DNA of 64,000 nt, taken from positions 2,170,001 through 2,234,000 of the forward strand of contig PUFA01000072.1 in assembly GCA_003508835.1 (NCBI GenBank), in the 5' to 3' direction. The position numbers and the translations under genes were made by a program. The DNA comes from Eonycteris spelaea. Taxonomy: Eukaryota; Chordata; Mammalia; Chiroptera; Pteropodidae. Under the pieces are notes generated by a model. It saw nothing but the letters and a program-made list of their open reading frames with translations. It was not told the DNA's origin and made no database searches. Position 1 is the first letter of the stretch. Each line of letters starts with the position of its first letter. This document shows positions 1 through 32,619 of this stretch, piece after piece.

Positions 1-319
1 AAATCTGTGGTTATTTGTTACAGCAGGAAGAATAAATATAATGCTTCAGTTATGACTGTTTACCTGATATAACTGCACTTGACATGAAGTAATTCTACAA
101 AGGACTGAGAGATTTACTCAAAAAATAATGTGTATTTTTCTTTACAAAGGATTCATAGCAGACTTGAAAATATCAAGTTTTCCCATTGCCTTTAAAATAG
201 GCAATGTATAAAAACAAATATTTTACACACATTTCAGAGACATTTTTGTAATATAAACCTCGTGGCTTTAAATACCATCGATATGCTATTATTGACTCCT
301 AACTTAAAAACTCTCTCGT

Positions 320-1080
320 CCAAATGACTCCTCTTAATTTGACACTTGTATATTCACTTGGCTTCTCAACATTGTCACTTGAATATCCAACAGGCACCTG
401 GAACTTAACATATCCCAAACTGGACTGCTGTCCCTTCCCCGCTGACGTGGTCATCTCTAATCTGTTCTTGGTAAATGACAACTCCACCTTTCCAGACACT
501 CAGGCCAAAAATCTTGATGACATGCTTGACTCCTCTGGGTCTACCTTCAAATTGCATCCAGGATCTAGGCACTTCTTCCCATTGATGTTGCTTCCACCCT
601 AATCCAAGCCAGCACCATTTCCCTCTTGGATTACTGCAGTAGCCTCCCACCTAGTCTCCCACCTTCTGCCCAACTTCGTCACACAGCAGCCAGAGTGGTT
701 CTTTTACTATGTAAGTCAGCTCATGCTACTCCTTTGCCCAAAACCCCCATTGGCTTCCTATCTTACTCAGATGAAAACCTAAGTGATTCTAATGGCCGAA
801 TTGCCCTAAACCTCATTTCCTGCAACTCTCACCCTCCCTCCTTCTGGTTCAAAAAGGCCAGGCAGGCCGAAGTACGGTCTTCAGGCTTTTTGCTCCCGCC
901 TCTGCCTGGAATCTTCATTCCCTAGCTATCTGCAAGACACCCTAACTTACTTCAGGTCTTGGCTCACCAGCGGTGCCTTCCTTAACCACCTCCCAAACAC
1001 TGTCACCCAGGCTCATACTTACATAAGTGTCTGTCTTCCCCTCTTTAGAATATTCACTTCATAAACGTAGGAATTTGGGT
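320..1080 (+). repeat. L2-type LINE fragment, 3' part
   Basis: The stretch is pyrimidine-rich and resembles the L2 3' region in the + orientation. It contains phrases such as ggattactgcagtagcctcc, cacacagcagccagagtg and cccattggcttcc in the L2 order, then a clause on a decayed protein-coding tail. Short open frames here are remnants. Confidence 0.75.
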
Positions 1081-2934
1081 CAGATATGTGCACTGCCAAT
1101 AAGCTGAACATGCCAGAAATGCCAAATACAACAAAAATAAATCAAAGTAATAGTTAATACATCTTATATATAGTAGTAGTTAAAATACATTATTTATTTT
1201 TTTTTTAGCCCCCCACTCAAAATACATAATTTTAAATAGCATAATATACATTACCACGGTTCTTTCTGAATAAACTTTTTCTAATCAGCATTTTCCCTAA
1301 CTTTTAGATTCCTTATTCTTCCACTGCCAATTTTTCTCTTGCAAACCAAATTCTTTCTTACAAAGCCACAAATTTAATCTCAGACTCACCCAAATAAAGG
1401 ATTTATAAAGAGCCTATCTACAATATGGCACTCGTACCTATTTTTCTGACCCTTGCTCAGACTTTTACTTCTTCATTTACTTCACTTTAATATTTTTATT
1501 TTCTTTGCAAGCTATCCCTTAGATTTCATTTGCTTTCATCTTTTGTTACCTCCAAGCTTAGCAAGGAAGGGCTTCAGTTTGGTGTGGGAGCCAACTAGAG
1601 TTTTCTCCACCTATTTGTTCCCTTCTTAGATCCCCTCGTACTTTTATTTTTTGATTTCTGAAAACCATAACTCTTTACTGCATCACACCTTTGATAATTT
1701 TTGTCTTTTTAAACTCTCCACACAAAATGTAGACCTCCAAATCTTTGTCTATTCTAGTCAAACCAACTATACACCAAATATAGGCCCAGGAAACATCTTA
1801 ACCTAATGCATCTCAACAATACTAGCTCTTAGAATGTGTTTTAGAAATTTGCGAGGCAATTTTAGATTGTCACAATCATTGGGAGAGGGGGATAGTAGCA
1901 TGTAATTAAGATGCTAGACATCTGCAATGCAACAAACCTATAAAATATTGTCCCACATTATCAGACTTTTCAGTGTCCTGCCAGACACCTACTTATGGGT
2001 CTAAGGCCTAGACTCTAACTCCATTTTATATATGTCAAGCTATTTTTCTTTTTGAAGTCTTAATATGGACTAAAATTTCTAAGAATTCTTCTGTGTGAAA
2101 AACGGAAGATTGTACTTTAATATAGTCAGAACTTTTACCAAGAAAGTGTACATCATTTTGGAAAAATCATACTACCAACAGTAAGCCCTTTGATGCTCGA
2201 GGAACGAATAGAACACACCTAGTGTTTGCAGCTTTTGCAATACAGTTACTGTTTATGTGTACAAGCAAATAACTACTTCTTTGTATTTTCTACTGTAAAC
2301 ATGTTTTAGCTTTTATATTTTGAACTATATATTGTGCTATTTTGCAATGTTTCTCCTTAACATTATAGCTGGCATATTTTGTTTTGTTTTTAAATTGTGT
2401 GTAGATGGGTTATATTATCCATGGTTTTCATTACAGAACAGTATTTTTTTAAGGCTGATACTCAGCATATATAAAGAGATGTTGGTGCTGATTAAATTGA
2501 GAACCACTAACACAACAGGTAGACCAGTGCAAGATTTCCCATTTGCTTCCCAATCTACCATTGACATTTTGACCACACCATACACAACCTCATTTTCATT
2601 TTCAAGGATCCAACCCCTCTTTATAGGACCCTATTGGTGCAGATGATAATAAAGAAAACTTGTATGGTCCTTAAGAATTGAAATAGTCTCGCATACGTCA
2701 TCTCTTCTGATGCTCACAAGAGTCCTACAGGGAAAGCAAATGTCTTTTTAAAGATTTTTCTCACCAACTCTAGTGTATTATAGTAAAAACGAAAACAAAC
2801 CAAAAATACTTTACTTGAGCCGCTGCCATATCTTCGCTTAGGAGCTTTCAGAGATCCCACAGATTAAACCACCAGGATTCTCAAACAGATGAAACCTTAG
2901 AACTTTTTTCTTTAGGGTTTATTTCAGCCTGCTC

Positions 2935-3015
2935 CTATAGAGATGAGAAAACCAAGATTTGAGGACAGTTAAGCGACTTGCCCACGGCTCTGAGAAATCA
3001 TGACCTCTCAAAGCA
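2935..3015 (-). repeat. MIR fragment
   Basis: It has the reverse-complement MIR core, gagatgagaaaaccaag and cgacttgcccac, just before the PSMD12 CpG island. Confidence 0.6.
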
Positions 3016-3311
3016 GGGGTGTAAAAATATACGGAATGGCTATTCTATTACACAAGTTCTGCTCACCACAAATTCTAGGTGAAAGGTCTGTCACCCAAGA
3101 CAAACCCGGACGTGGGCTACAGGGCCGAGCCCCGCCCTCCAGTTCCGCCCTCGGGGCTGCCCGTGGCGCTGCCTGACTGACGGCCGGAGCAGGGGACCTC
3201 GTGGGGTCCTTCGCGCGGGCTCCCGTCGCACTGCCTGAGCGGGCACGCAGGCGGCTTCCGGTGTGGGTGACGAGTGGTGGCCGAAGCAGGGGGACATCAA
3301 GGGACACTTAG

Positions 3312-22813
<19,502 letters not shown>

Positions 22814-23152
22814 AGGTCTTGATGCCCTTAATGCTTATAGAAATGAGTTAAAATTGGGAGTCATTAAAAAAAAAAAAAGACTGTTATGGTGTATATGTTG
22901 GGGTTGTTTTTTCCCCTATTCTCAGCTCCTTTGTCTAAAAATTAAAAGATAGTGAATATGTTCGAGGCACCTATCAACCTTTCAACTCCCTGATTTCATT
23001 GTTAACTTTGCATTTACAATTGGTACAAATACAATACATTTCTATTGTCTGAGTACTCAAAAAATTATGTCATAACTTACCCAGATGTTTTTCTGTCATT
23101 TAAAACCTTTTTAGCTATTATTTGTTTTCATTCAGCTAACAACCATAATTAT

Positions 23153-23236
23153 AATAAAAGCAGTATATGACGTTTATTTTCTATGGTTACCTGTGTTTCT
23201 GAACATGTTACGGGATTTAAGTGATTTTTAAATAAA
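23153..23236 (+). terminator. PSMD12: Candidate PSMD12 polyadenylation signals
   Basis: AATAAA occurs at 23153-23158 and 23231-23236 on the + strand, 340 and 418 bases after the stop codon. The second is followed by a GT-containing stretch (ctgttgtaaat) and is my preferred main site. A further AATAAA at 24919 could serve a longer 3' UTR. Confidence 0.5.
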
Positions 23237-23259
23237 TTCTGTTGTAAATCTATGAATTA

Positions 23260-25180
23260 TTTGTAGAATTTAAAAAGCAACATAGAACATATACATTTGG
23301 GATAGAGTTGTGATTTGTGAAGAATTTGTATTTTAGTACAAATCTTATGGCATGAAGTCTCTAGGCTGAGTACAGTGTATGGAGCTACCTGGTAGGCTAT
23401 TGACTTTTTTTTTTTTTTTTTTTGAGTCAAATTGGTTTCAATCACAGTAGCTTGTTTTTACTTCTTTTCCTTGACTAGTTGTTGAACAAAATCATGTGAC
23501 ATCATGTTGACACAATTTAACACACAGTCGTTTTTACGAGACTTTGTAGTTTTAATTTATAGGTCTGATTATGTCGTCAATGCTCCGAATTCATTATCTC
23601 TTTATAGGAACTTTATTTCTTTATTTGAACACTGGATAACAACCTAAAATGCTTTAAAAATGACCCCCCAGAAAATTTCATGCCACCTTCTTAGCGAATG
23701 GTATATTAACATTTTTTACAGAATTAAACAGAAGTTTTACTGTCAAAGGAAAGGTCTGAGATCAGTTAATTAATAGGAGCAAATTTTGGAAATTTTTTAA
23801 AATGTGATTTATTTCAGAGAAAATAGAAAAATGAAACAGTGTTAGAAGGTTATTTAAAATGATGTTTAGATGAAGAAAGTATAAGGTCTACTTTTTAAAA
23901 AACTAATGCAGAAGAGGAAAAACATTTTGGAAACATCATTCTTCATTATTCATTTTCCATATAATGGTCATTAAATTGTCCTATTTCATGATCCCATGGC
24001 TGGGGACAATTGTAGGACCTCTACTATTTATGTTGAGTCATTGTGAATAATATAGTATTAATCTAATTTTATTCTTTAGAAATTTAATGTATTATTAGTC
24101 ACAATAATAGCAACATCTGCAATCACTTATCTTTAAAAACTAACCAAAAATATGGCAAGTTCAGAAACAAAAAGTTCACACTAGAAATACTAATATGGTT
24201 TTAATTTTCTTTTGAATGAAAAAGATAGAAAATAAAATTATATTGCATTGTTAGTTTGTAAATCGGATTGGAGCTAATTTGAATCTAGCTTCTCACTAAC
24301 TTCATCTTTCTAGGGATTCATTCCCTTTGTATTTGCCAAACCTAGAATATTTGGCCAAATATGTCACTGTGAAGACTTCAAATGCTCCTCTGTGGTCTTT
24401 ATTTAAGATGCTCACCCTCAACCATCTCGCTTACAGCCATGTCCCAGTGTCCCAAACAAATTCAAATTGAAGTAAATACCAATTTCTTGGTGTTACAAAG
24501 AAGAATCCATCAGCCTAGGGCGTAAAATATTTGAGATTTTTTTAACTGAAAGTCCTGCCTTACATTTCAGACCTATGCCTGCATTTGTGAAAAGGATAGA
24601 ATCACCTTATTTTAAATATGAAGAGGGTAATAATTGACCCATCATTTTTATCAGGTTACTAACCAGAAGGAGAGGTGATAAGCCTCTTGTTTTTTGGTTT
24701 TTTAAAATGAAACATTTTTTTTACCTTTTTATTTCTATATAATTTATGTTTTTTTAGAGTTGAATAGCTATCTGTAATTATTTTCAGTCTCCATATGTTT
24801 ATCGAATCATTGAAAAACTCATTTTTAAAATTCATACTGCTTCATTCTCTCTTACAAGTGTTAAATGTATGATAAAAGTACATATTTTAAATTGTTTTCC
24901 GCTCCTGGATATAGCTGCAATAAAATCACTAATTTGTGGGTATTTAAGAAAACCTGGAGAATAAACTCATACTTTAAAAGATTACTTCTCTTTTCAGTTC
25001 TCTTACTGTTGAAAACAAAAGGCCATAGATAATTTTCATTTTTCTTTTAAAATCGTGTCTTCTTTCTAAACCTGTTTTTAATCAGTGGGAAAAAAATTTT
25101 GCATGTTTGTTTGAAAAGTCAACTGGTTGGCTTTCTTCTCCTGACTTCTTGGGATTGGTGACAGGCCATACCAGCTTGTG
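23260..25180. other. AT-rich spacer after PSMD12, no feature seen
   Basis: Apart from an 18-base T tract near 23406 and a possible distal AATAAA at 24919, I see nothing that can be named here. Confidence 0.6.
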
Positions 25181-25184
25181 CTCT

Positions 25185-25378
25185 TGACCAGCAGTTGTCC
25201 GACTCCACGTGCTTCAGAGTCACCTGTAGGCTTGTTATAACACACATTGCACCGCTCCTCCCCTGAGTTTCCCATCCAGGCGGTCTGGGACAAGCCCAAG
25301 AATTTTCATTTCTATCAAGTTATCAGGTGATGCAGATGCGGCTGATTCGTGGGCTGCACTTTGGGAACCATTCTTCTT
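25185..25378 (+). mobile_element. MER5A-type hAT-Charlie element
   Basis: The usual element text is readable in order: cttcagagtcacctgtaggc, gggacaagcccaagaatttt, catttctatcaagttatcag, gtgatgcagatgcggctgat and a right end ctgcactttgggaaccattc. Confidence 0.75.
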
Positions 25379-25427
25379 GACAGCACTTAAATGCTAGAAA
25401 AGACGTACATTGATTTTGTTGTTAATG

Positions 25428-25534
25428 CCTGCAGCACTTGGTCTTCCTAGGTGGTCTCCCATCCAAGTACTAACCAGGCCTGACCCTGCTTAGCTTCCAA
25501 GAACAGGCACATTCAGGGCGGCATGGCTGTAGAC
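25428..25534 (-). mobile_element. 5S-rRNA-derived retroposon, internally deleted
   Basis: Minus-strand reading starts at gtctacagcc (25534) and follows 5S rRNA to gtgctgcagg (25428). About 16 bases are missing between the A-box region and the 5' third, compared with the copies at 18.6 and 37.3 kb. The C-box complement cccatccaagtactaacca is intact. A short degenerate A-rich tail (minus strand attaacaacaaaatcaat) follows. I could not settle its target-site duplication. Confidence 0.8.
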
Positions 25535-25949
25535 ATACTCTGGGTTTTAGAAATATTTTTCCGAGCAAAAATACTGAGTGAACATAGACATTAGTGAAGT
25601 TAGGATTGTGCTACAGCATGATGCTTATCCAGTGCTATTGTTTTTGAGTCTAGTGATTCCAAAGTCTGCTTTTCTTATGAGGTGCAGAGAAATGTTCTCA
25701 CCTTTTTGATGGTTGTAAAACAGTGTCCCTAACATAGAGCTTAATAATTACTATGTTGAAAGAATTGAATGACATCTTGAAGACTGCAAATTTTGCTGTT
25801 TTCTCTCTATAAGATTAGAATCATTTATCTTTGTGTCTGTCACTTCTGTTAACAGTAGAAACTTCAACACTTCTTAAGTTATTGCTTTATAACCAATTAA
25901 TCTTTTAACCCTTAATTATCATACCTACCTGGAATTTTCTTTTGATCTT

Positions 25950-26420
25950 CACTTCCAACTTTATAAGTATGCAATTTAGTGGTATTAATTACATCACAAT
26001 GTCGTACAACCACCACCACTATTTTTAAAACTTCTGCATGCCCCCAAACAAGCTCTGTAATCATTAAGCCATAATTCCTTACTTCTCCTTTCCCCAGCCC
26101 CAATAACTTCTACTTCCTGTCTCTGAATTTGCCTGCTCTAGATATTTCACATAAGTGGAATCACACATTTGTCCTTTTGTATCCAGCTTATTTCACTTAC
26201 CATAAAGTATTCAAGGTTCATCCACATTGTAGCATGTATCAGAACTTTATATCTTTTTTATGCCTGAATAGCATTCCATTGTGCAAATTTACCCCATTTT
26301 ATTTATTCGTCTGTTAATGGTCACTTGGGTTGTTTCCACCTTTTGGCTGTTGTGAACTAGTGCTGCTATAAACATTGCTGTGCAAGTATCTGAAGTCCTG
26401 TGTTCAATTATTTTAGGTAT
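25950..26420 (-). mobile_element. Old L1 fragment, antisense
   Basis: A familiar L1 antisense text: gtcgtacaaccaccaccact, tttcacataagtggaatcac, ttcatccacattgtagcatg, ctgaatagcattccattgtg and ccaccttttggctgttgtga. No intact frame. Confidence 0.75.
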
Positions 26421-28340
26421 ATCTGCCTATTGGCTTAAAAAAAGAATCAGAGAAAATTGTAAAGATTATATAGCGAGGTTCTTTAACCCCTTCGCTCAGT
26501 TTACACATATAAAACCAAAAGGATGTTTATGTGCAAAGGAACGGTGTGATAGACCAGAGAGGGACCAATTTCTGGCAAAGCTGTTAATATTTTAAATCTT
26601 ATTGCAGTAACTATAAAGACAAATTCCACGAGAACGCCTCTTGTACCTACGTCAAGGTGGCCCACAATCAATGGAGGAGGAACTACTTGTGATCAGAGTC
26701 ATCAGACCAAGTTTTAGCCAACATTGAGCGTGTATCATGTGTGTGAGCCCCAGTAGACCAATTAGCATTAAATAAGGCACTCATATCTTAATAGGTGGTC
26801 TTGTATCTGAAATCCATCAAGGACTTCTTAAGATTTTAGAACCAAAAAATCTAAAGCACATTTGGCATCACTGGGACAAAGGATTATTCAGTATGAATCA
26901 TAAAATTAGCTAAATAAACATATTGTTTATACATCTACAAAAGAACATCTGGGCCAGGTTTTCAGAAACTTTGTTTTTAGACTGTGGAAATAATGTTCTT
27001 AACAGGGGCAGCTTTATCTAAATGGGAGAAGGTAGCTGTCACAGATTCATCTTAATTTTTCTAAATTGCCTTACATAGAGCCTTCTTTGTAGTGAGTACC
27101 AAATATGCAGTAAAAATCATCTTTAAGAAGTTTAGTATTTCTAAATTTAGTACCCTGTTAAATTTTATATCTTAATTTGAACTTGGAACATTTTCCTTGA
27201 ACTGAACTTTCTTGTTTCATAAATGCCCCCGTTTTTAATGCTTAAATGTCACTTGCAAGTGCAGCAAGTAAAAAGGTTAAAGCAGTACGATGTAAACCGA
27301 TTTTACTTGACCAAGATGTTAGCATTATATTCATTTAAATTTTTTTTTAGCGTTTCGGAGGATTAGATAAGTTTAAAAGCAACTAATCTTCCAGGAAAAA
27401 AAAAAGCAAAGATAAATTGGGAAGGAATAAGATGATTCTTAAAATGCATATCATGTCTGCTCCTGCTGAATGCACAACAAAATGCATCACTACAGAATGC
27501 TAAACAGCTGGTTTCCTGATGCTTTCACATCGATTTTTATTGTGCGTAGAATGCAGGGCAGATATTTTATTCAAAGTGTTCCTACTTAATGGAAATGCTA
27601 TAGAAGACCACATTTCCCTCACCTTTTAGAATGCAAATCTTGAAAGAGAAGGATAATGTGATTTTCTTCCACTGTCAGTACTTAGAGATTACAGTAAGAG
27701 TTTGAAAATAAGTTCTTCCTCTAAGATTTACATAATACTAACATATTCTGGACCAGAATGGATAATGGATACATAATGGCTCCTGGGCTGGCAAAACCTG
27801 ACTCAAAGGAAGCTCCCTTTCTGAGAGGGCAACTTTTGACAACCAGTTGACAACTTATTTCCTAGTATTTGGAATGGCACCTGGCACATAGTTACAAAAT
27901 GTATGGACTTTGAAGGCTAATCAGATAACATTAACTTGACTAGCTTTGAAATACATAACTAAAGAATACCTCGGTCCAGGAATTAGCAATGAAAGCTAGA
28001 AAAGTGAGAGTCACAGATGCACACACAGCTGTTGTGTGTGGGACAGAGCTTCTTAGCTAACTGAGTCTGAGTGTTCCAGACTTTTTGGCAAGGCCATCCT
28101 AACCACGGACATGGGGACAAGAATTAGAGCCCAAAACCTGGGATTCCCTTGTTGGAAACACTTCTCTCAAGGAATGGAAGCAGCATGCAAAAATAGCCTA
28201 GGATCATCTAACGAGCTCATCTTGATCTGATTCCATGCTCAATAAGCAAACTTCCGATGGTGATTTAACTTACCATTAAGTCCATGATAACTTACCAAGT
28301 ATTATTGGGCCACTTAACCAATAGTCTTCCCAAAAAGGTG
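26420..28340. other. Spacer without recognised features
   Basis: AT-rich, apparently single-copy. I cannot assign any part to a gene or to a repeat family. Confidence 0.5.
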
Positions 28341-28344
28341 AAAT

Positions 28345-28965
28345 CAAATATAAAATGGTTCAATCACATGGAAAAGTTTAGTGGAGCCTCAAAAACTTAT
28401 ACATAGAATGATGGCATGACCCAGCGATCTCACTCCTGGGTATACACCCAAAGGAAACGAACAGAGGTTTCAAACAAATACTTGTACACAAATGTTCATA
28501 GCAGCACTTTTCACAACAGCCAAAGGGCTAAAACTACACAAAATGACCATCAAAGGATGAATGGCTAAATAAATTTGGTATATCCGTACGACAGGATATT
28601 ATTTAGCCATAAATAGGAAAATCAGAAATGCTAATATACGCCACCATGAGAATGAACCTTGAAACGTGCCAAGTGAAAGAAGTAAGACACTGAAGATGAA
28701 ATACAGCACGCTCCCATTTATGTGAAACATCCAAAGAGATAAATCCAGGGGAAAGAAAGCAGGTTGGTGGTTACCAGGGCCTAGGGAGAAGAGGGAACTA
28801 AAGCAACTGTGTAATTGATAAGGGTTTTTATTTGGGGGTGATAAAATGTTTTGAAACTAGCTAGCTGTGGTTGTATAGCATGACTGTATGCGATCACACT
28901 GATTTTTTCACTTTCGAATGGTTCTATGTCATAGGAATTTCACCTTCAATTTTTTTAAAAAGGTA
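28345..28965 (+). mobile_element. Old L1 3' end (ORF2 end and 3' UTR)
   Basis: Forward L1 text with tgacccagcgatctcactcc, tgggtatacacccaaaggaa, atgttcatagcagcactttt, cgctcccatttatgtgaaac and ggttggtggttaccagggcc. Several stops interrupt the coding part. Confidence 0.8.
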
Positions 28966-30910
28966 AAATGACTCATGTAAATATAAAATACATATATCAA
29001 AGGTATTATTCAACTTACAATTAATAAGAGAACCAGTAAGATATTAAAATCAGTTCAATTTACACACACACACACATATATATATGAATAAAACTGCTAA
29101 TTAGATACAAACTTGGTTGTTAATGTCCAATAGGGATATGCACTGGAATGTCTTGAGGTTATTTGTTTTGCCAGACAAACGTTATTTGCATCACTAGTGG
29201 ATGAAAATCTGTAGATTCATCTTGGCTCCTACAGAGCTTTAAAATAGCCGAGACAATGGCAAGTCAAGCTCAGCACTGCACTGGAAGGAAAATCAGTAAT
29301 CTCTTTCACTTACTTCCAAGTTTTAAATACTTTTTCTGGCATCATAACGTTTTCCTACCAGGAGAAGATGGGTTGATCATGTGGTTTCTTGGATGGCAGT
29401 TAAATTTCTCATTAGTGTTGAATAAATGGTCATTCTAGTTTTATACACCAGTGTGTTCCATCTCTGAAAGATGGATCTGCTCTTTGAGCTGAAAAACTGG
29501 TTTTCAGTGCCTAGATACCAGAGATCACACTTGGCCTATAGAAAATTCACTAAGGTAACAAATGTGATCCAGTAAGGTCTTTCTTGATAGACAGACAGCA
29601 TTTCGTCCTCTCCCAAAGAGAAGAGTGTCCTTTACTTATTTTGAACTTTAACAACTTCATTTTGGGCCTGGACTTTTTTTTTTTTATCAGATTTTGAAAG
29701 GTTTAATCATTTATGTACTCTCTGGTTTTTGAGATACGTCATAGTGTTGAAATAAATGTGTTAAACTCCAATTACTGTTGACTCTTTGCTGATATACTTA
29801 GGCAAATTATTCACTACATGAAGTCACTCAGCTGTCTTTAGGGGTTGGAAGGGGTACAAGTGACTACAGAACACTTGTGTCCGTAAGGAAGTTATGTTCC
29901 TTCCCATGAGATAACTATCACTCATTTCCTTCCTGTTTTTTCCATGCTATTTTTGGGTGTTTATGTGGAGGAAAACATTTGCCGGTATTACATTCAAGTA
30001 CTCTGTCTGTCAAAAGCATTTTCAAACTCTTTATTAGTCATGGAAGTTACACTGTAACTTGGTAGAGTTGCATCAGATGCTATGTTTTTTGAGATGGCAA
30101 CATGATGAAATCTGTATTGTTTAGGAATTACCTGCTGCTTCTACAAATGGTGGACTGACGGTCAAAAACGGTTTCCTTGGAATCCTGGGATTTGTAACAA
30201 AATCATCTAGCTCTGCTGCTCAAACTAAATTGAAACTAAGAGAAATGCTGAGAACTGTTTTTATTTTATTCTTTCAGATGCACCTGGAAGTCACCTGGTT
30301 GTTTTCAAAATTTATGCCCTAGATTTTTCCCCATCACTTGGGGTAAACAGACAATGGGAACCCTACACGGGCAAACTGAACCTGGATGAGGTCATTGTGC
30401 TTCGATTCACCTAGGAAAGAACCTGTCCCAGAAAACCAGGACTCTGGGACCCTCTCTGCCACTTACTAATATGGAGATAATTTATTGAGCTGTTTCAGTG
30501 GTGTTCTCACTGCTGTGAGAGACTCAAAAAAAAAGAGAGCTATCTTTCCCTCTTTTATTGGAAGAGTGTTTGTGTTTCTGTGGCTCCTTCTCCCTTTCTC
30601 TAAGAGCTACGTGGTATGGGCTGGGAAGAGAAGTAATGGGGACTCTCTCCTCTACCCCTGGATTATCTGCTAAGGAGCAGTTTATCCAGGGGGCAGGTGT
30701 TGTGGGGCTGCAGGGTCGGGGGGAGAGGCAGAACTCCCCTGGAATGGTTGCACTTGCCTGAAGCCCACCCCTTTTAGTCTTGCAAATTATAAGAAATAAG
30801 AAAATTGTATTATTTAAGCCATTTAGAGTCTTGGTTTTTTGTTGTTTTGCAGCCCTAAACATCCTAACATGCCTACCTGTGTAAATCTGTCTAAAAATGT
30901 GCACAAAAGA
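28965..30910. other. Spacer with a short CA/TA microsatellite and a possible LTR-like stretch
   Basis: A (CA)n-(TA)n tract lies at 29062-29086. The part 30470-30875 ends with gccatttagagtcttggttt and gcagccctaaacatccta, resembling the end of a MaLR-type LTR, but the match is weak. No gene seen. Confidence 0.4.
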
Positions 30911-31800
30911 GACCGTACTAGGTATACTGCTCTGTACTTTGCTTTTTTATTGCATGTATCTTGGGGACGTTTCCATATCTCCTTGTAGAAGATGATCTAC
31001 CTCTTTATAATGGATGCACAAATTTTCAGTGTATTAAATACCATCATTTTAACCAGTCCCCCACTGACTGAATGGTTGTTTCCAGATTTTTTAATTTTTT
31101 AATTTATTCTTCTCTTTCCCCCAGCTTTACTGAGGTATGATTGACAAATAAAAACTGTATATATTTAAAATGTACAGCATGGTGTTTTGATATATCTACA
31201 TTGTGAAATGATTACCACAAGCAAGCTCATTGCCATACTCATCACCTTACGTTTAGTGCATGTGTGTGGGTGTATGGGGTGGAACATTCGGTACCTACTC
31301 TCAAGAAATTTAAAGTATATGATACATTAGAAATATAGTCACTGTGCTACACATTGATCTCATTAACAGTTTAGCCTTTGACCAACATCTCCCCATTTCC
31401 CTCACTTCCACTTCTATTATTTTTCACAGCTTTATTGAGATATGATCTATAGACAAGAAACGTCATTTATTTGAAGTGTACCCTTTGGTCAGTTTTTAGA
31501 GATATCTACACCTGTGAAACTCTCATCAATATCAAATAGTGAACATATCTCTCACCACCAAAATTTCCTGGTGTCCTTTTGTAATTACTCCTTCCTGTCC
31601 CTTCCCACTGTCCCCTACCATCTTTCTTTTTAATGAAGGCACAGATTTTTATTGTACCGAATATCACCATTTGTTAAGCAGGCCCCATTTTGTTTGAATG
31701 GGTTTTCCCAGTTTTTGTTCTGGATTTTGATTTTTTTTTCTCTGTTAACAAACAGTGCTACTGTAAATATCCTTGAACACCTATCTTAGTTTGGTTTTTC
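30910..31800 (-). mobile_element. Mosaic of old LINE fragments, antisense
   Basis: Several antisense LINE 3'-end texts follow one another: ggggacgtttccatatctcc, ctttactgaggtatgattga, caaatagtgaacatatctct and caaacagtgctactgtaaat. They are probably several separate L1M-type insertions or one rearranged copy. Confidence 0.6.
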
Positions 31801-31989
31801 TCTTAAAGACACATGTCTTACTGACATTTCTGGTCATTATATTCTTTAAAGTGACAGTTCAGATTATTATTCGGATGACATATCAGATACCTCTTATGTA
31901 TTCATAGCCTCATCTGTGACTTTTCCAGCCACCAGCACAGTGATCATTTCTGTACGCGTATTGCCCTGAGCCTGCTTTACCATGTCTCC

Positions 31990-32412
31990 CTTCCCGGCCA
32001 AGGAGTCCCCCACTGACGCAGCAGAACCCAGCTTAACATCTATGTAAGCAGGTGTGACTTAAAGGGAGGGAGCATTCACATCCCACGAGGTGACTCTTTG
32101 ACCAATCAGAGGAGGTTGTTGAGGGGTTGCTTCTTTCCCGTTTCTCCCCACCAGACAGACTGGCCTCAGATGAGGGTTATATGACTGCTTGGAGGATGGT
32201 CCCCCAGCATTTGAGCAGTGGCTGGTTCAATAATACATCTTCCTCCTGGTAGTGTTGTCCTGCTCCTCCATGCCTCCCTGCCAGCCTCCCTCTCTGGTCT
32301 CTCACTCCTGCTCTTTAAAATTATACTCCTTAATGAATCGGTAGTGCATAAGCTTCTGCCTCGGGCTGCGTTTTGGGAATTCAGGCTAAGACAGTTGGTA
32401 TTTTCCACGTTT
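31990..32412 (+). repeat. Possible LTR-like fragment
   Basis: The stretch ends ataagcttctgcctcgggct, then aattcaggctaagaca, a 3' end reminiscent of old mammalian LTRs. The rest is not recognised and the family is unknown. Confidence 0.3.
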
Positions 32413-32619
32413 ATACTGCCTTTGAATTAAGCCATCTGTAAATCTGCCTAGTGATCAATGTTGCAGTAGAATACCAAGTTCTTGGGATTATAAAGTATGG
32501 TGTGTAGTAAATGCAGACTTGCCCCCTAGTCTTCAGATAAGACGTCTAAGAGTATTACAGAGGGAAGAAGTGGCGGACTTCGCTGCAAATGTGTTCTGCA
32601 GCTTTTCTCACTGTCCGCT

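Larger units (their letters stand above)
1..3089. other. AT-rich 5' flank of PSMD12 without a gene
   Basis: Apart from an L2 copy (about 320-1080) and a short MIR piece (about 2935-3015), this stretch is AT-rich single-copy DNA. I see no exon-like frame with splice signals. In other mammals PITPNC1 diverges from PSMD12 on this side, but its 5' end is expected beyond the window. Confidence 0.6.

Noticed and set aside
23400..23470. A SINE ending in the T tract near 23406 (minus strand)
   Set aside because: No tRNA, 7SL or 5S head is recognisable next to the tract and no target-site duplication is clear.
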